Assembly: GCF_013410345.1 (NCBI RefSeq)
Contig: NZ_JACCFJ010000001.1
Coordinates: 2,331,001 to 2,395,000, forward strand
Length of the DNA stretch: 64,000 bases
Reading direction: 5' to 3'
DNA from: Saccharopolyspora hordei
GTDB lineage: Bacteria; Actinomycetota; Actinomycetes; Mycobacteriales; Pseudonocardiaceae
A program made the position numbers and the translations under genes. Of the stretch, positions 29,548-39,244 are shown in pieces (position 1 is the stretch's first letter; the number at the start of each line of letters is the position of its first letter). The notes under the pieces were generated by a model. It saw only the letters and a list, made by a program, of their open reading frames with translations. It did no database searches and was not told the DNA's origin.

Positions 29548-30689
29548 TCGTGGACAGCTCGGACGTCCTCCTGCGCATGGTGTGCCGGGGGCACGCCAAC
29601 ATCCGCGCCACGCACGGCAAGACCCTGGAGTTCGCCGTCGACCCGGACATCACCCCGCGGGCGACCTGCGTGGTCGGCGTGTCCGCCGAGGTGCGGCAGC
29701 TCGACGCCCCGGGCATCGCCGGGCCGGTGCGCATCACCCTCACCGCCGGTGGGCGCAGCGCGACCGTGCGGGCGGTGGCGAACTCCGCGTGGCGCCCGGG
29801 GGCCACGGCCGTGGTGCGGCGCAGTTCCGAGCGGTTGCCGGGCACGCTGGCCACCGACGCCGACCTCGCGGCGAGCGAGCTGCCCCGCGACCTCCTCGAC
29901 CGGCTCCAGGACCCGGGGACCGAGGTGGAGGTCACCGTGGAGCGCGACCGCGAGGCCCCCGGCGGGCTCGTGCTCTTCCACGCGCGCGAGGGCGACGCCC
30001 CGCGGCTGGCGGCCGAGGTGGCCGCCGCCGACCACGTGGTCGTCGAGGACCAGCCCGCCCGCGCCCTGCTCGGCGCGGCGCGGGCGCTGGACGCCCGCAA
30101 GGCGGACCGGGCACGGCTGCGCGCGGCCCTGGAGCAGGGCGAGCGCGTCCTGGTGGTGACGGCGGTCGCCGCGCGCAGCGACGTGGTCCCCGACCTGCTC
30201 GCCGCGGACGTGCCCCTCGACGTGCTCGGCCTGCCCGCGCAGCTGGCGGTGACCGCGATGACGTCGACCCGGACGCCGGTGGTGCTGGTCGACGACACGA
30301 GCCGACGGGGCATCACCGCGGCCCTGCGCCGCCACGCGAACGCGGCGGTGGTCTTCCGGTGCGGCGCCGACCAGCTGGGCAAGCTCCTCGGCGAGGTCGA
30401 GGGCGAGCGGGCGGTGGCGACCGTGGCCGTGGGGACGTCCGCGGCGGAGCGGCCCCGGCTGGGCACCGCGGCGCGGCTGCCGGCCTCCGGCGAGGTCTTC
30501 TGCTGCGTCGCCCCGGTCGGCGGGGCCGGGGCGGACACCGAGGTCGACGCCGCCGGGCTGGTCCGGGCGCTGCTCGACGAAGGGGTCCCGCAGAAGACCA
30601 TCTCCCGCGCGCTGATGGCCTCGGCCGGCTGGTCGCGGCGCCAGGCGTACGAGATCGTCTTGGGCCTCGCAGGCGACAACGGCGAGTGA
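29544..30689 (+). CDS. DUF371 protein coupled to kamB
   Basis: A 381-residue soluble protein. Residues about 10-140 match DUF371 (CRGHANIRATHGKTLEF, then DPDITPRATCVVGVSA), a small domain otherwise mostly archaeal. The remaining 240 residues alternate strands and helices (VLVVTAVAARSDVVPDLLAA, VVLVDDTSRRGITAALRRHA) and end in a helix-turn-helix-like VPQKTISRALMASAGW followed by SRRQAYEIVL. They are not recognised. The GTG at 29544 overlaps the kamB stop (GTGA), and another GTG lies at 29550. The tight coupling suggests a shared role, possibly at the ribosome, but no function can be assigned. Confidence 0.75.
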   Translation: MIVDSSDVLLRMVCRGHANIRATHGKTLEFAVDPDITPRATCVVGVSAEVRQLDAPGIAGPVRITLTAGGRSATVRAVANSAWRPGATAVVRRSSERLPGTLATDADLAASELPRDLLDRLQDPGTEVEVTVERDREAPGGLVLFHAREGDAPRLAAEVAAADHVVVEDQPARALLGAARALDARKADRARLRAALEQGERVLVVTAVAARSDVVPDLLAADVPLDVLGLPAQLAVTAMTSTRTPVVLVDDTSRRGITAALRRHANAAVVFRCGADQLGKLLGEVEGERAVATVAVGTSAAERPRLGTAARLPASGEVFCCVAPVGGAGADTEVDAAGLVRALLDEGVPQKTISRALMASAGWSRRQAYEIVLGLAGDNGE

Positions 30690-30959
30690 CCGGCCGCCTG
30701 GTCGCGGTGGCCTGTTAGCCCATCTGGGTTACCCGTGGGCTGGGTCGCGACTACCGAGTGTTTCGGTTCACGCCGATTCGGCTGGACGCGAGGGGGGTCC
30801 GGCTCGGAGACTGGGAACCAGGCGGCCGATGGGGGGCTCCACTCCGACGGAACGAGAGTTCTCTTCGGGCTCGCTCTCTGTATCGATCCAGATCGTCGCA
30901 TCCCCGACACGCAGCGAACTGGTCCGCCGAACTTCCCTTCCTTCCCCGAGAGGAGAACC

Positions 30960-32291
30960 GTGCCCTTCGCGCTGGTCGCACTCGCTGTAGGCGCCTTCGC
31001 CATCGGCACCGCCGAGTTCGTCATGATGGGCGTCCTGCCGCAGGCCGCCGCCGAGCTCGGTGTGTCCATCCCGACCGCAGGCAACCTGATCTCCGGCTAC
31101 GCCCTCGGCGTCGTCGTCGGGGCTCCCGCGTTGACGTTGCTGGGCGCTCGCCTGTCCCGCAAGACCATGCTCGTGCTGACGATGGGCATGTTCACCGCCG
31201 GCAACGCGCTCTTCGCTCTCGCGCCCAACGCCGGGCTGGGCATGCTCTTCCGCTTCCTGAGCGGCCTGCCGCACGGTGCCTTCTTCGGCGCCGGGGCCGT
31301 GGCGGCCGCCACGATGGTCGCTCCCGGTCGCAAGGCCAAGGCCGTCTCGATGATGTTCATGGGCCTGACCCTGGCCAACGTCGTCGGTGTGCCGCTGGGC
31401 ACGCTGCTGGGCCAGCAGTTCGGCTGGCGGGCCACCTTCGCCGTGGTCGCCGCGATCGGGCTGGCCGGCGTCGCCGCCATCGTCCGGCTGGTGCCGGAGC
31501 AGGGCCGCCCCGCCCCCGGGCAGTCCACGGTGCGCGACCAGGTCGCCGTCTTCCGCTCCCCGCAGGTGTGGCTGGCCCTGGCCATCGTCACCTTCGGCCT
31601 CGGCGGCACCTTCTCCGTGCTGAGCTACCTGACCCCGATCCTCACCGACGTGTCCGGCTACTCCTCGACCTCCGTGACGCTGCTGCTGGCGCTGGCCGGG
31701 CTCGGCATGACCGTGGGCAACTACCTGGGCGGCCGGATCGCCGACAAGGCGGTCATGCCCGGCGTGTACACCGCGCTGGTCGGCGTCGCCGCGGTGCTCG
31801 GCCTGTTCACCTTCACCTCGGGCAACAAGGTGACCGCTGCGGTGACCGTCTTCGCCATCGGTGTCGTCGGGTTCATGGTCGCGCCGATCATGCAGGCCCT
31901 GGTCATGGAGAAGGCCGAGGGCGCCCCCTCGCTGGTGTCGGCGGCGCTGCAGTCCGCCTTCAACATCGCCAACTCCATCGGTGCCTACGCGGGCGGTCTG
32001 GTCATCGCGCACGGGCTCGGTCTGCTGGCGCCGAACCTGGTCGGCGTGGCGCTGGCGGGCGTCGGGATGGTGCTGGCCGTGACCATGACCGGGCTGGACC
32101 GCAAGCGCGCGGCGGTCGCCACGGCCGACCAGCCGGTCGAGGAGCCGGCGGACGAGCCGGTCGACGAGCTGGCGGACGAGCCGGTCGACGAGCTGGTGGA
32201 CGAGCCGGTCGAGGGCCTGGTGCCGGAGCTGGTCGAGGAGCTGCGCCCGGCGGAGCGACCCGCCGCCATGCCCCAACCCGTGGCAGCCTGA
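30960..32291 (+). CDS. MFS efflux transporter with acidic repeat tail
   Basis: A 443-residue DHA1-type MFS protein (AraJ/chloramphenicol-efflux-like). The start ALVALAVGAFAIGTAEFVMM is diagnostic. GARLSRKTMLVLTM is motif A, and about 12 helices are visible. The GTG start at 30960 has GAGAGGAGA upstream; an open extension before it (from 30735) lacks similarity. After helix 12 there is a tail of about 50 residues made of an acidic repeat (EPADEPVDEL, ADEPVDELVDEPVEG) and a Pro-rich end. The tail is not part of the family and is probably cytosolic. Confidence 0.87.
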   Translation: MPFALVALAVGAFAIGTAEFVMMGVLPQAAAELGVSIPTAGNLISGYALGVVVGAPALTLLGARLSRKTMLVLTMGMFTAGNALFALAPNAGLGMLFRFLSGLPHGAFFGAGAVAAATMVAPGRKAKAVSMMFMGLTLANVVGVPLGTLLGQQFGWRATFAVVAAIGLAGVAAIVRLVPEQGRPAPGQSTVRDQVAVFRSPQVWLALAIVTFGLGGTFSVLSYLTPILTDVSGYSSTSVTLLLALAGLGMTVGNYLGGRIADKAVMPGVYTALVGVAAVLGLFTFTSGNKVTAAVTVFAIGVVGFMVAPIMQALVMEKAEGAPSLVSAALQSAFNIANSIGAYAGGLVIAHGLGLLAPNLVGVALAGVGMVLAVTMTGLDRKRAAVATADQPVEEPADEPVDELADEPVDELVDEPVEGLVPELVEELRPAERPAAMPQPVAA

Positions 32292-32308
32292 CCGGCGTCC
32301 TCCCCGTG

Positions 32309-32534
32309 GTCGTGAGCGCGAGAACCGGCCAGAACCGGCCTCCGCACTCACGACCTCTTTCATGCCAAGACGAGCGGTCCTTGCCGTCGCGAAGGGGTCG
32401 TGAGTGCGAGAACCGGCTGGGACCGGTCTCCGCGCTCACGACCTTTGTCGTGTTTGGGCCAGTGGTCGCTTGCCGTGGTCGGGAACGGGTCGTGAGTGTT
32501 GGGGCCGGTTGGGACCGGTTCTTGCGCTCACGAC
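32309..32534. repeat. three REP-like 46-nt palindromic hairpins
   Basis: Three copies of an imperfect palindrome bounded by GTCGTGAG and CTCACGAC lie at 32309-32354, 32397-32442 and 32489-32534. Each is exactly 46 nt, and they start 88 and 92 nt apart. Inside are inner inverted bases around ACCGG...CCGG. The linkers are also related (CTTTGTCGTG follows copies 2 and 3). They begin 18 nt after the MFS stop and could act as terminator or mRNA stabiliser. Confidence 0.88.
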
Positions 32535-32859
32535 CTTTGTCGTGGGCGGGACAGGACTTCGGCTCGCCGTGGTTCGGCGGGTGGTGTGGTCATGACTCTT
32601 CGGCGAGGTGGTGGGCCTTGGTGACGTGCCGGGCTCGGTGACCAGCTGGGGCCCCGTCCGGTTCGTCGGGGGCGGGGCCGGGACGGGCAGGCGCGGGGCG
32701 CAAGTGCTGTCCCGTGCCGACGCTGGTTTCGGCGCACCCCGGGCCACGCGGCGCGTCCGAAGGGTTTTCGCGTGACGCACGATGGTGGTCGTGGGCGGGC
32801 GCAGGGGGTGGTCCCCGGCGAGCGTGGTGATCACACGTCGTTCCCCGGAGGAGACACCG
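32535..32859 (+). other. 325-nt spacer without a recognisable gene
   Basis: This follows the hairpin repeats and precedes a small secreted protein. No frame has a matching ribosome binding site and motif. Short low-complexity GGGG/CGGG patches are all that can be described. Confidence 0.4.
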
Positions 32860-33024
32860 ATGCGTCGGACCGTCGTCCGCATCGCGGCCGCGGCGGTGTT
32901 CGCGGCCGCCGCTCTCGTCGCAGCGCACGGCCTCACCAGCGTCCAGCACGTCGTCGCCCCCGCGTGCGAGTTCGCGCAGGACGTGACCGTGCTCGACAGC
33001 GGGCTGACGCCCGAGCCCTGCTGA
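32860..33024 (+). CDS. small secreted or lipid-anchored hypothetical peptide
   Basis: A 54-residue protein starting at an ATG 6 nt after GGAGGAG. The N-terminus MRRTVVRIAAAAVFAAAALV is a Sec-type signal or single membrane segment with a basic n-region. The short mature part (APACEFAQDVTVLDSGLTP, then EPC) has two cysteines that could form a disulfide. No family is recognised. The frame could extend upstream to 32782, but that part has no ribosome binding site. Confidence 0.6.
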   Translation: MRRTVVRIAAAAVFAAAALVAAHGLTSVQHVVAPACEFAQDVTVLDSGLTPEPC

Positions 33025-33114
33025 GCTGCGGTCGCGACTCACCCGAATGGGTTAACCGGGCTGTTAGGCTGCCTGCCGTCTGGGCGCCGCCCAGCGGTTC
33101 TCCAGGAGGTCCGA

Positions 33115-34692
33115 TTGACCCGGTCCGGCGGCAGCGCGACCAAGCGCGTGGCCATCCTCGGCAGCAGCGGCGGCAACCTGCACAGCCACGGCGGGCACGA
33201 CCCGGCCGGTCTGCTCGCCGACATCGCCCGCCAGCTGGAGGCGGCCGGGATCACCCTGGCCGCGGTGCAGTTCGTCGCGGCCGAGTCCTCGATGGACCAC
33301 GCCTCCGACGACACGGCCGCGGCACTGTGGACGCTCGGGTCCGGGACACCGGAACGCGCCATCACCGGCACGCTCGCCGAGGTCAACGAGGCCGCCCGGG
33401 CGCACGACGAGCGGGTGGCCGAGCTGGTGCGCTCCGGCGAGGTCGACGGCCTGGTCCTGGTCAGCGCCGACCCGGACGACACCAACAGCCGGGCCGTCGC
33501 CGCAGCGGCGGAACGCGGTGCGCCCGCCGCGGGCACCGGCGGCACCTCGCTGGCCGCGGCGCAGGCGCTCGGCGTCGACCTGGTCGCCGCGTCCGGCACC
33601 ACCGGCACGACCAGCGCCACCCGCGCCGTGTCCTACGTCGCCGGGCTCGCCCGCCACTGGGGGCTGAAGTACCGGCCGGTCATCGGCAGCGCGACGACTC
33701 AGGCGGCCGGCGGGAGCCCGTGGCGGCGGATCAGCGTCCGCGGGACCATGGTCGGCAGCATCCCCGCGTTCATCGCGCTGGCGCTGGTGCTGGCCCTCAG
33801 CCGGGTCCCCGGCCTGGACGGTCTGGAACCGGTCTTCGAGACCCTGCTGGACGGGCTGCCGGTCGTGGTGGCCGCCGTCGCCGCGCGCCGCGTGTCCGGG
33901 CTCGACGAGGTGGGCCTGGTCGCCGGTGCGGTGGCCGGGATCCTCTCCGCGCAGGGCGGCGTCCTCGGCGGCCTGGTCGGCGGTGTGCTGGCCGGGGTCC
34001 TGGCGTCCACCCTGCTGAGCTGGACGCTGGCCCGGCGGTTCCCCGCGACGACGGCGAACATCGTGTCCGGCGGTCTCGCCGGGCTGCTCGGCGGGCTCGT
34101 CGTGCACCTCGCGCTGGCCCCGCTGACCAGCGCGATCGGGGAGGGCGTCAAGACCGGGGTCGAGGCGCTGGTGGCGTGGAACCCGCTGCTGGCCGGGGCG
34201 GTCGCCGGGCTGGTGATGTGGCCCGCGATCATCGGCGGCGTCTACCACGCGGTGATCCTGCCGCTCGTGCTGGTGGAGATGGGGGAGAAGGGGCACAGCT
34301 TCTTCGGCGCCATCGACATGGTCGGCCTGGTCATGGTCAGCCTCGGCATCGCGCTGGCCAACGCGGTGCTCCCGCGCAGCAGCGGAGAACGCGCGCTCGC
34401 GGCGTCGGGGGCGGCGGTCAACGTCGGCTTCGGCACCTTCGTGGAGGCGGCCTACCCGTTCCTGTTCGCCGACAAGCGGGTGTTCGCGGGCGCGCTGCTC
34501 AGCGCGGCCGCCGGGGGCGCCCTGGTGGGGTGGACGGGGTCGGAGGCGACCGCCTACCTCCCGGCGTTCCTGCCGCCGTTCCTGGCGACCAACAAGCTCG
34601 GCATGGCGCTGGCGATGGTCACGGCCTGCGCCTGCGCCTTCGCCGTCACCGCCCTGGTCAACCTGCACCACCGCCGCGCGCAGCGCGCCTGA
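33115..34692 (+). CDS. PTS EIIC-like membrane protein with N-terminal soluble domain
   Basis: A 525-residue protein starting at TTG 33115, 6 nt after AGGAGG. Residues about 10-190 form a soluble alpha/beta domain (RVAILGSSGGNLHSHGG, then DGLVLVSADPDDTNSRAVAA, then GTGGTSLAAAQALGVDLVAA). From about residue 210 there are around nine Gly/Ala/Leu-rich membrane segments with short loops. The pattern resembles an EIIC-like permease annotated as PTS sugar transporter in actinomycetes. No EIIA/EIIB phosphorylation motif is visible. Substrate and phosphotransferase activity are unknown. Confidence 0.6.
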   Translation: MTRSGGSATKRVAILGSSGGNLHSHGGHDPAGLLADIARQLEAAGITLAAVQFVAAESSMDHASDDTAAALWTLGSGTPERAITGTLAEVNEAARAHDERVAELVRSGEVDGLVLVSADPDDTNSRAVAAAAERGAPAAGTGGTSLAAAQALGVDLVAASGTTGTTSATRAVSYVAGLARHWGLKYRPVIGSATTQAAGGSPWRRISVRGTMVGSIPAFIALALVLALSRVPGLDGLEPVFETLLDGLPVVVAAVAARRVSGLDEVGLVAGAVAGILSAQGGVLGGLVGGVLAGVLASTLLSWTLARRFPATTANIVSGGLAGLLGGLVVHLALAPLTSAIGEGVKTGVEALVAWNPLLAGAVAGLVMWPAIIGGVYHAVILPLVLVEMGEKGHSFFGAIDMVGLVMVSLGIALANAVLPRSSGERALAASGAAVNVGFGTFVEAAYPFLFADKRVFAGALLSAAAGGALVGWTGSEATAYLPAFLPPFLATNKLGMALAMVTACACAFAVTALVNLHHRRAQRA

Positions 34693-34695
34693 GCG

Positions 34696-35349
34696 TCAGG
34701 CGGCGACGCGCTCCGGCTCCGGGGCCTGGGCGGGGGCGGTGTTGCGGGGGAGGGCGCGGTCCACGGCCACGAGCGCCAGGCCGAGGAGCCAGAAGGCGCC
34801 GCCGTAGACCAGCACGTTGAGCGCGAGCCCGTCGTGGCCGAGGGCGTCGAGGTCGAGGAACGGGTACGGGTAGCGGTGCGGGCCGTCCAGCAGCGCGCCC
34901 CGCACCAGCGCGAACACCAGGTACCCGATCGGGTGGGCCAGCCAGGTGATCGCCCACGCCCAGCGGAACCGGCGGTGCTCGTCGAACAGCAGCCAGTCCG
35001 CGACCACGGCGATCGGGGTGACGACGTGCACCAGCTGGTTGGACAGGTCCGCGGTGCCGGAGGTGCCGGGGGTCATCTGGAACGGCGCGTCGGCCAGCAC
35101 CAGGTTGTAGACCAGGCCGGTGATGGCGATGGCGACCGTGGTGGCGCCCTTGAGCCAGGCCGGCGGCTGCCCGCGGCCGCGCAGCGTCGCCCAGCAGGTC
35201 CAGGCGAAGACGACCGCGACGAGCACGTTGCTCTGGACGGTGAAGTACACCAACGAGCTGAGGACGCCGTCCTTCGTGGTCAGGTAGACCCCGAGGACGG
35301 CGACGACCAGCACGGCGGTCCGGTACAGCGCCGCCCACGGCCTGGCCAT
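34696..35349 (-). CDS. Pr6Pr-family membrane protein
   Basis: A 217-residue polytopic protein with six predicted helices. It matches the Pr6Pr (FAR-17a/AIG1-like) family by YFTVQSNVLVAVVFAW, the NQLVHVVTPIAVVADWLLFD segment with its conserved His, and HPIGYLVFALVRG followed by YPYPFLD. Family function is poorly known. ATG 35349 is used; an in-frame GTG two codons earlier is an alternative. It is convergent with the EIIC-like gene, with only 3 nt between their stops. Confidence 0.8.
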   Translation of the reverse strand: MARPWAALYRTAVLVVAVLGVYLTTKDGVLSSLVYFTVQSNVLVAVVFAWTCWATLRGRGQPPAWLKGATTVAIAITGLVYNLVLADAPFQMTPGTSGTADLSNQLVHVVTPIAVVADWLLFDEHRRFRWAWAITWLAHPIGYLVFALVRGALLDGPHRYPYPFLDLDALGHDGLALNVLVYGGAFWLLGLALVAVDRALPRNTAPAQAPEPERVAA

Positions 35350-35419
35350 GCCCACCCCACACGATCAGGAAGAGCTTTCACGATCAGGTTAGCGGGGGTG
35401 CCGGCCGGGCCGAGCGGCG

Positions 35420-36196
35420 CTACCGGGCCAGCGGGCGGACGGTGAGCATCTGCTCCGCACGGCCGACCGGGCCGCGCGTGTCGTGCAGCACGGTGCTGGT
35501 GATGCCCCGCCCGTCGCCGCCGAAGACCACGCTGGTGTCCAGCCCGGTCCAGCGGCCCTCCGGCTGGCGGTGCAGGTGGATCGTCAGGTCCACGTTCGGG
35601 AACATCCACTCGGTCGGGTCCTGCCGCACGGCGATGCCGTTGGCGGTGTCGACGAGCGCGATGAACGAGGCCAGCGGACTGGCCTCCTCGCCCGCCACCA
35701 GGTCGTGGGAGGTGGAGACCCACGCCGTGGTGCGCCCGGGCTGCGGGTCACCGACCGTGCGGGCGTCCAGCGAGGCGATGAACCCGCCCGACCACAGCGA
35801 GCTCATCGCCCAGGGCTCCAGGGTGTCCGGGTGCGGCAGCGGTTCGGCGCCCCCACCGGCGACGGCGCTGGTGTCCTGCGCCGAGAGGTACCAGGCGCGG
35901 GCGCGGACCACGGGGCGGTCGGCGATGATCGCGGTCGCCTCCACCAGCTCGATGGTGCGGCCCGGGCGGACCGTCTCCACCCGCACCTCGAACTCGTCGA
36001 GGTCGATCTTGCCGAGGATGTCGAAGCCGATCCGGCTCATCAGCAGGCCGGGACGCGCGCCGGAGCGCTCGATCGCGTGCACCAGGAGACCACCCAGCGG
36101 GCTGAAGTGCTGCTCGTCGCTGCGCCACGCGCCGCTGGCGTGGGCGGTCGGCTTGAACCGGTTCGCGTCGAGCCGTTCGAAGTAGCTGGGGGTCAA
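35420..36196 (-). CDS. acyl-CoA thioesterase-like (double hotdog) protein
   Basis: A 258-residue protein of the thioesterase superfamily with two hotdog repeats. Segments include FSPLGGLLVHAIERS (hotdog helix), ELVEATAIIADRPVVRARAW at the end of the first fold, and DLTIHLHRQPEGRWTGLDT and TSTVLHDTRGPVGRAEQML in the second. The acyl substrate is unknown. It is a single gene divergent from nothing close by, with a short spacer to Pr6Pr. Confidence 0.8.
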   Translation of the reverse strand: MTPSYFERLDANRFKPTAHASGAWRSDEQHFSPLGGLLVHAIERSGARPGLLMSRIGFDILGKIDLDEFEVRVETVRPGRTIELVEATAIIADRPVVRARAWYLSAQDTSAVAGGGAEPLPHPDTLEPWAMSSLWSGGFIASLDARTVGDPQPGRTTAWVSTSHDLVAGEEASPLASFIALVDTANGIAVRQDPTEWMFPNVDLTIHLHRQPEGRWTGLDTSVVFGGDGRGITSTVLHDTRGPVGRAEQMLTVRPLAR

Positions 36197-36294
36197 CGGG
36201 TCTTCCCTTCCGCGTCCGTGGCCTTCGTCCTCAGGTTATGGGCCGGGGGAGCCGGACCGAACGGGCTGTGTCGATCCCCACGCGACGCGGCGCC

Positions 36295-37224
36295 TCAGTC
36301 CTGGGTGACCAGGGACCGCAGGAAGAACACCAGGTTGGCCGGGCGCTCGGCGAGGCGCCGCATGAAGTAGCCGTACCACTCGTCGCCGTAGGCCACGTAG
36401 ACCCGCAGCTTGCCGCCCTCGGCCGCGATCCGCCGCTGCTCCTCGGGGCGGATGCCGTACAGCATCTGGTACTCGAAACTGTCCGCGTCCCGCCCGGCCC
36501 GCCGGGCCAGCTCGGCGGCGATCGCGACCATCCGCGGGTCGTGGCTGGCCACCATCGGGTAGCCCGCGCCGTCCATGAGGATCTTCAGGCAGCGCACGTA
36601 GGAGCGGTCCACCTCGGCCTTGTCCTGGTAGGCCACCGAGGCCGGCTCGGCGTAGGCGCCCTTGCACAGGCGCACCCGCGAGCCCTCGGTCGCCAGGTCG
36701 CGGCAGTCCTGCTCGGTGCGGCGCAGGTAGGCCTGCAGCACCGCGCCGACCCACGGGAAGTCCACCCGCAGGTCGCGGAGGATGCCCAGCGTGGAGTCGG
36801 TGGTGGTGTGGTCCTCCATGTCGAGGGTGACCGTGGTGCCCGCCTCGGCGGCGGCCTCGCAGACCAGCCGCGCGTTGTCCAGCGCGATCTTCTCGCCGTC
36901 ACCGGGCAGGAACTGGCCGACCGCGGAGAGCTTCACCGACACCTCGGCCCGGTCGGCCAGGCCCTCGTCCGCGAGCACCCGGAGCATCCGCCGGTAGGCG
37001 CGGACGATCTCGGCGGCCTGCTGCGCGTCGAGGGTGTCCTCGCCGAGGTGGTCGAGCGTGACGTGCATGCCCTGGTCGCGCAGCGCGCGGGTGACGCGCA
37101 CCGCGTCGTCCGGGGTGGTCCCGGCGACGAACCGCTGGACGACCGGCTTGGTCAGCGGGTTGGCCTCGACGAGGCGGCGCACGCCCTGCGAACGGGCGGC
37201 GGCCAGCAGGGTGCTGCGCAGCAT
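36295..37224 (-). CDS. monofunctional proline dehydrogenase
   Basis: A 309-residue FAD-dependent TIM-barrel enzyme converting proline to delta1-pyrroline-5-carboxylate. Key segments are VTLDHLGEDTLDAQQAAE, the SVKLSAVGQFLPGDG strand, VTLDMEDHTTTDSTLGIL, RVRLCKGAYAEPASVAYQDK and the C-terminal YVAYGDEWYGYFMRRLAERP containing the substrate-binding arginines. ATG 37224 follows GAAGGAGG. The frame continues upstream but without ribosome binding site or similarity. It lies downstream of pruA on the same strand, so the two catabolic steps are encoded together. Confidence 0.92.
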   Translation of the reverse strand: MLRSTLLAAARSQGVRRLVEANPLTKPVVQRFVAGTTPDDAVRVTRALRDQGMHVTLDHLGEDTLDAQQAAEIVRAYRRMLRVLADEGLADRAEVSVKLSAVGQFLPGDGEKIALDNARLVCEAAAEAGTTVTLDMEDHTTTDSTLGILRDLRVDFPWVGAVLQAYLRRTEQDCRDLATEGSRVRLCKGAYAEPASVAYQDKAEVDRSYVRCLKILMDGAGYPMVASHDPRMVAIAAELARRAGRDADSFEYQMLYGIRPEEQRRIAAEGGKLRVYVAYGDEWYGYFMRRLAERPANLVFFLRSLVTQD

Positions 37225-37392
37225 CGCGGCTCCTCCTTCTGAGAGGTCGGGTGGGGGCTCCTGCTTTCCGCGCCGCCGTCTCGGTGCGTGCCGCGGTCCG
37301 CCGGTGGCCTGCGAGCAGCACCGGCGAGGGTCGGAGCGAGTGGAGTTGCGCGGTGCCGGGCACCGCGGGCCGGTCACCGGCCGGGGCCGCGA

Positions 37393-37452
37393 GTCCCACC
37401 GGGACCGGGTGCCCGATCCCCGTCGGGATCGTGTCCCCGACTTCGGTGGGAC
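37393..37452 (-). terminator. nested hairpins between pruA and proline dehydrogenase gene
   Basis: GTCCCACCG (37393-37401) pairs with CGGTGGGAC (37444-37452). Inside, CGATCCC (37414-37420) pairs with GGGATCG (37425-37431). The structure begins 16 nt after the pruA stop and may attenuate or end the pruA transcript before the downstream gene. Confidence 0.6.
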
Positions 37453-37468
37453 CCGCGGCGTCCGGGCG

Positions 37469-39097
<1,629 letters not shown>

Positions 39098-39186
39098 GGC
39101 CGAAGTCGCCTCCTTGTGAGAAGTCGCTGGTCTGCGACCGCGAGAGCCGCGTCACTTGGGAGGTTAAGGTCTGGGCGCCCGGTGGA

Positions 39187-39238
39187 GCTTGTTCGATCGG
39201 CTACCGTTGACCGCATCGGGTTGTCCGCTCGAACAAGC
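39187..39238. promoter_or_regulatory. 10-bp inverted repeat upstream of the PucR gene
   Basis: GCTTGTTCGA (39187-39196) and TCGAACAAGC (39229-39238) are perfect inverted repeats, 42 nt centre to centre (four helical turns). They lie between the divergent pruA and PucR-type genes, upstream of both starts. The position fits the binding site of a PruR-like activator. Confidence 0.6.
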
Positions 39239-39244
39239 GGGGTC

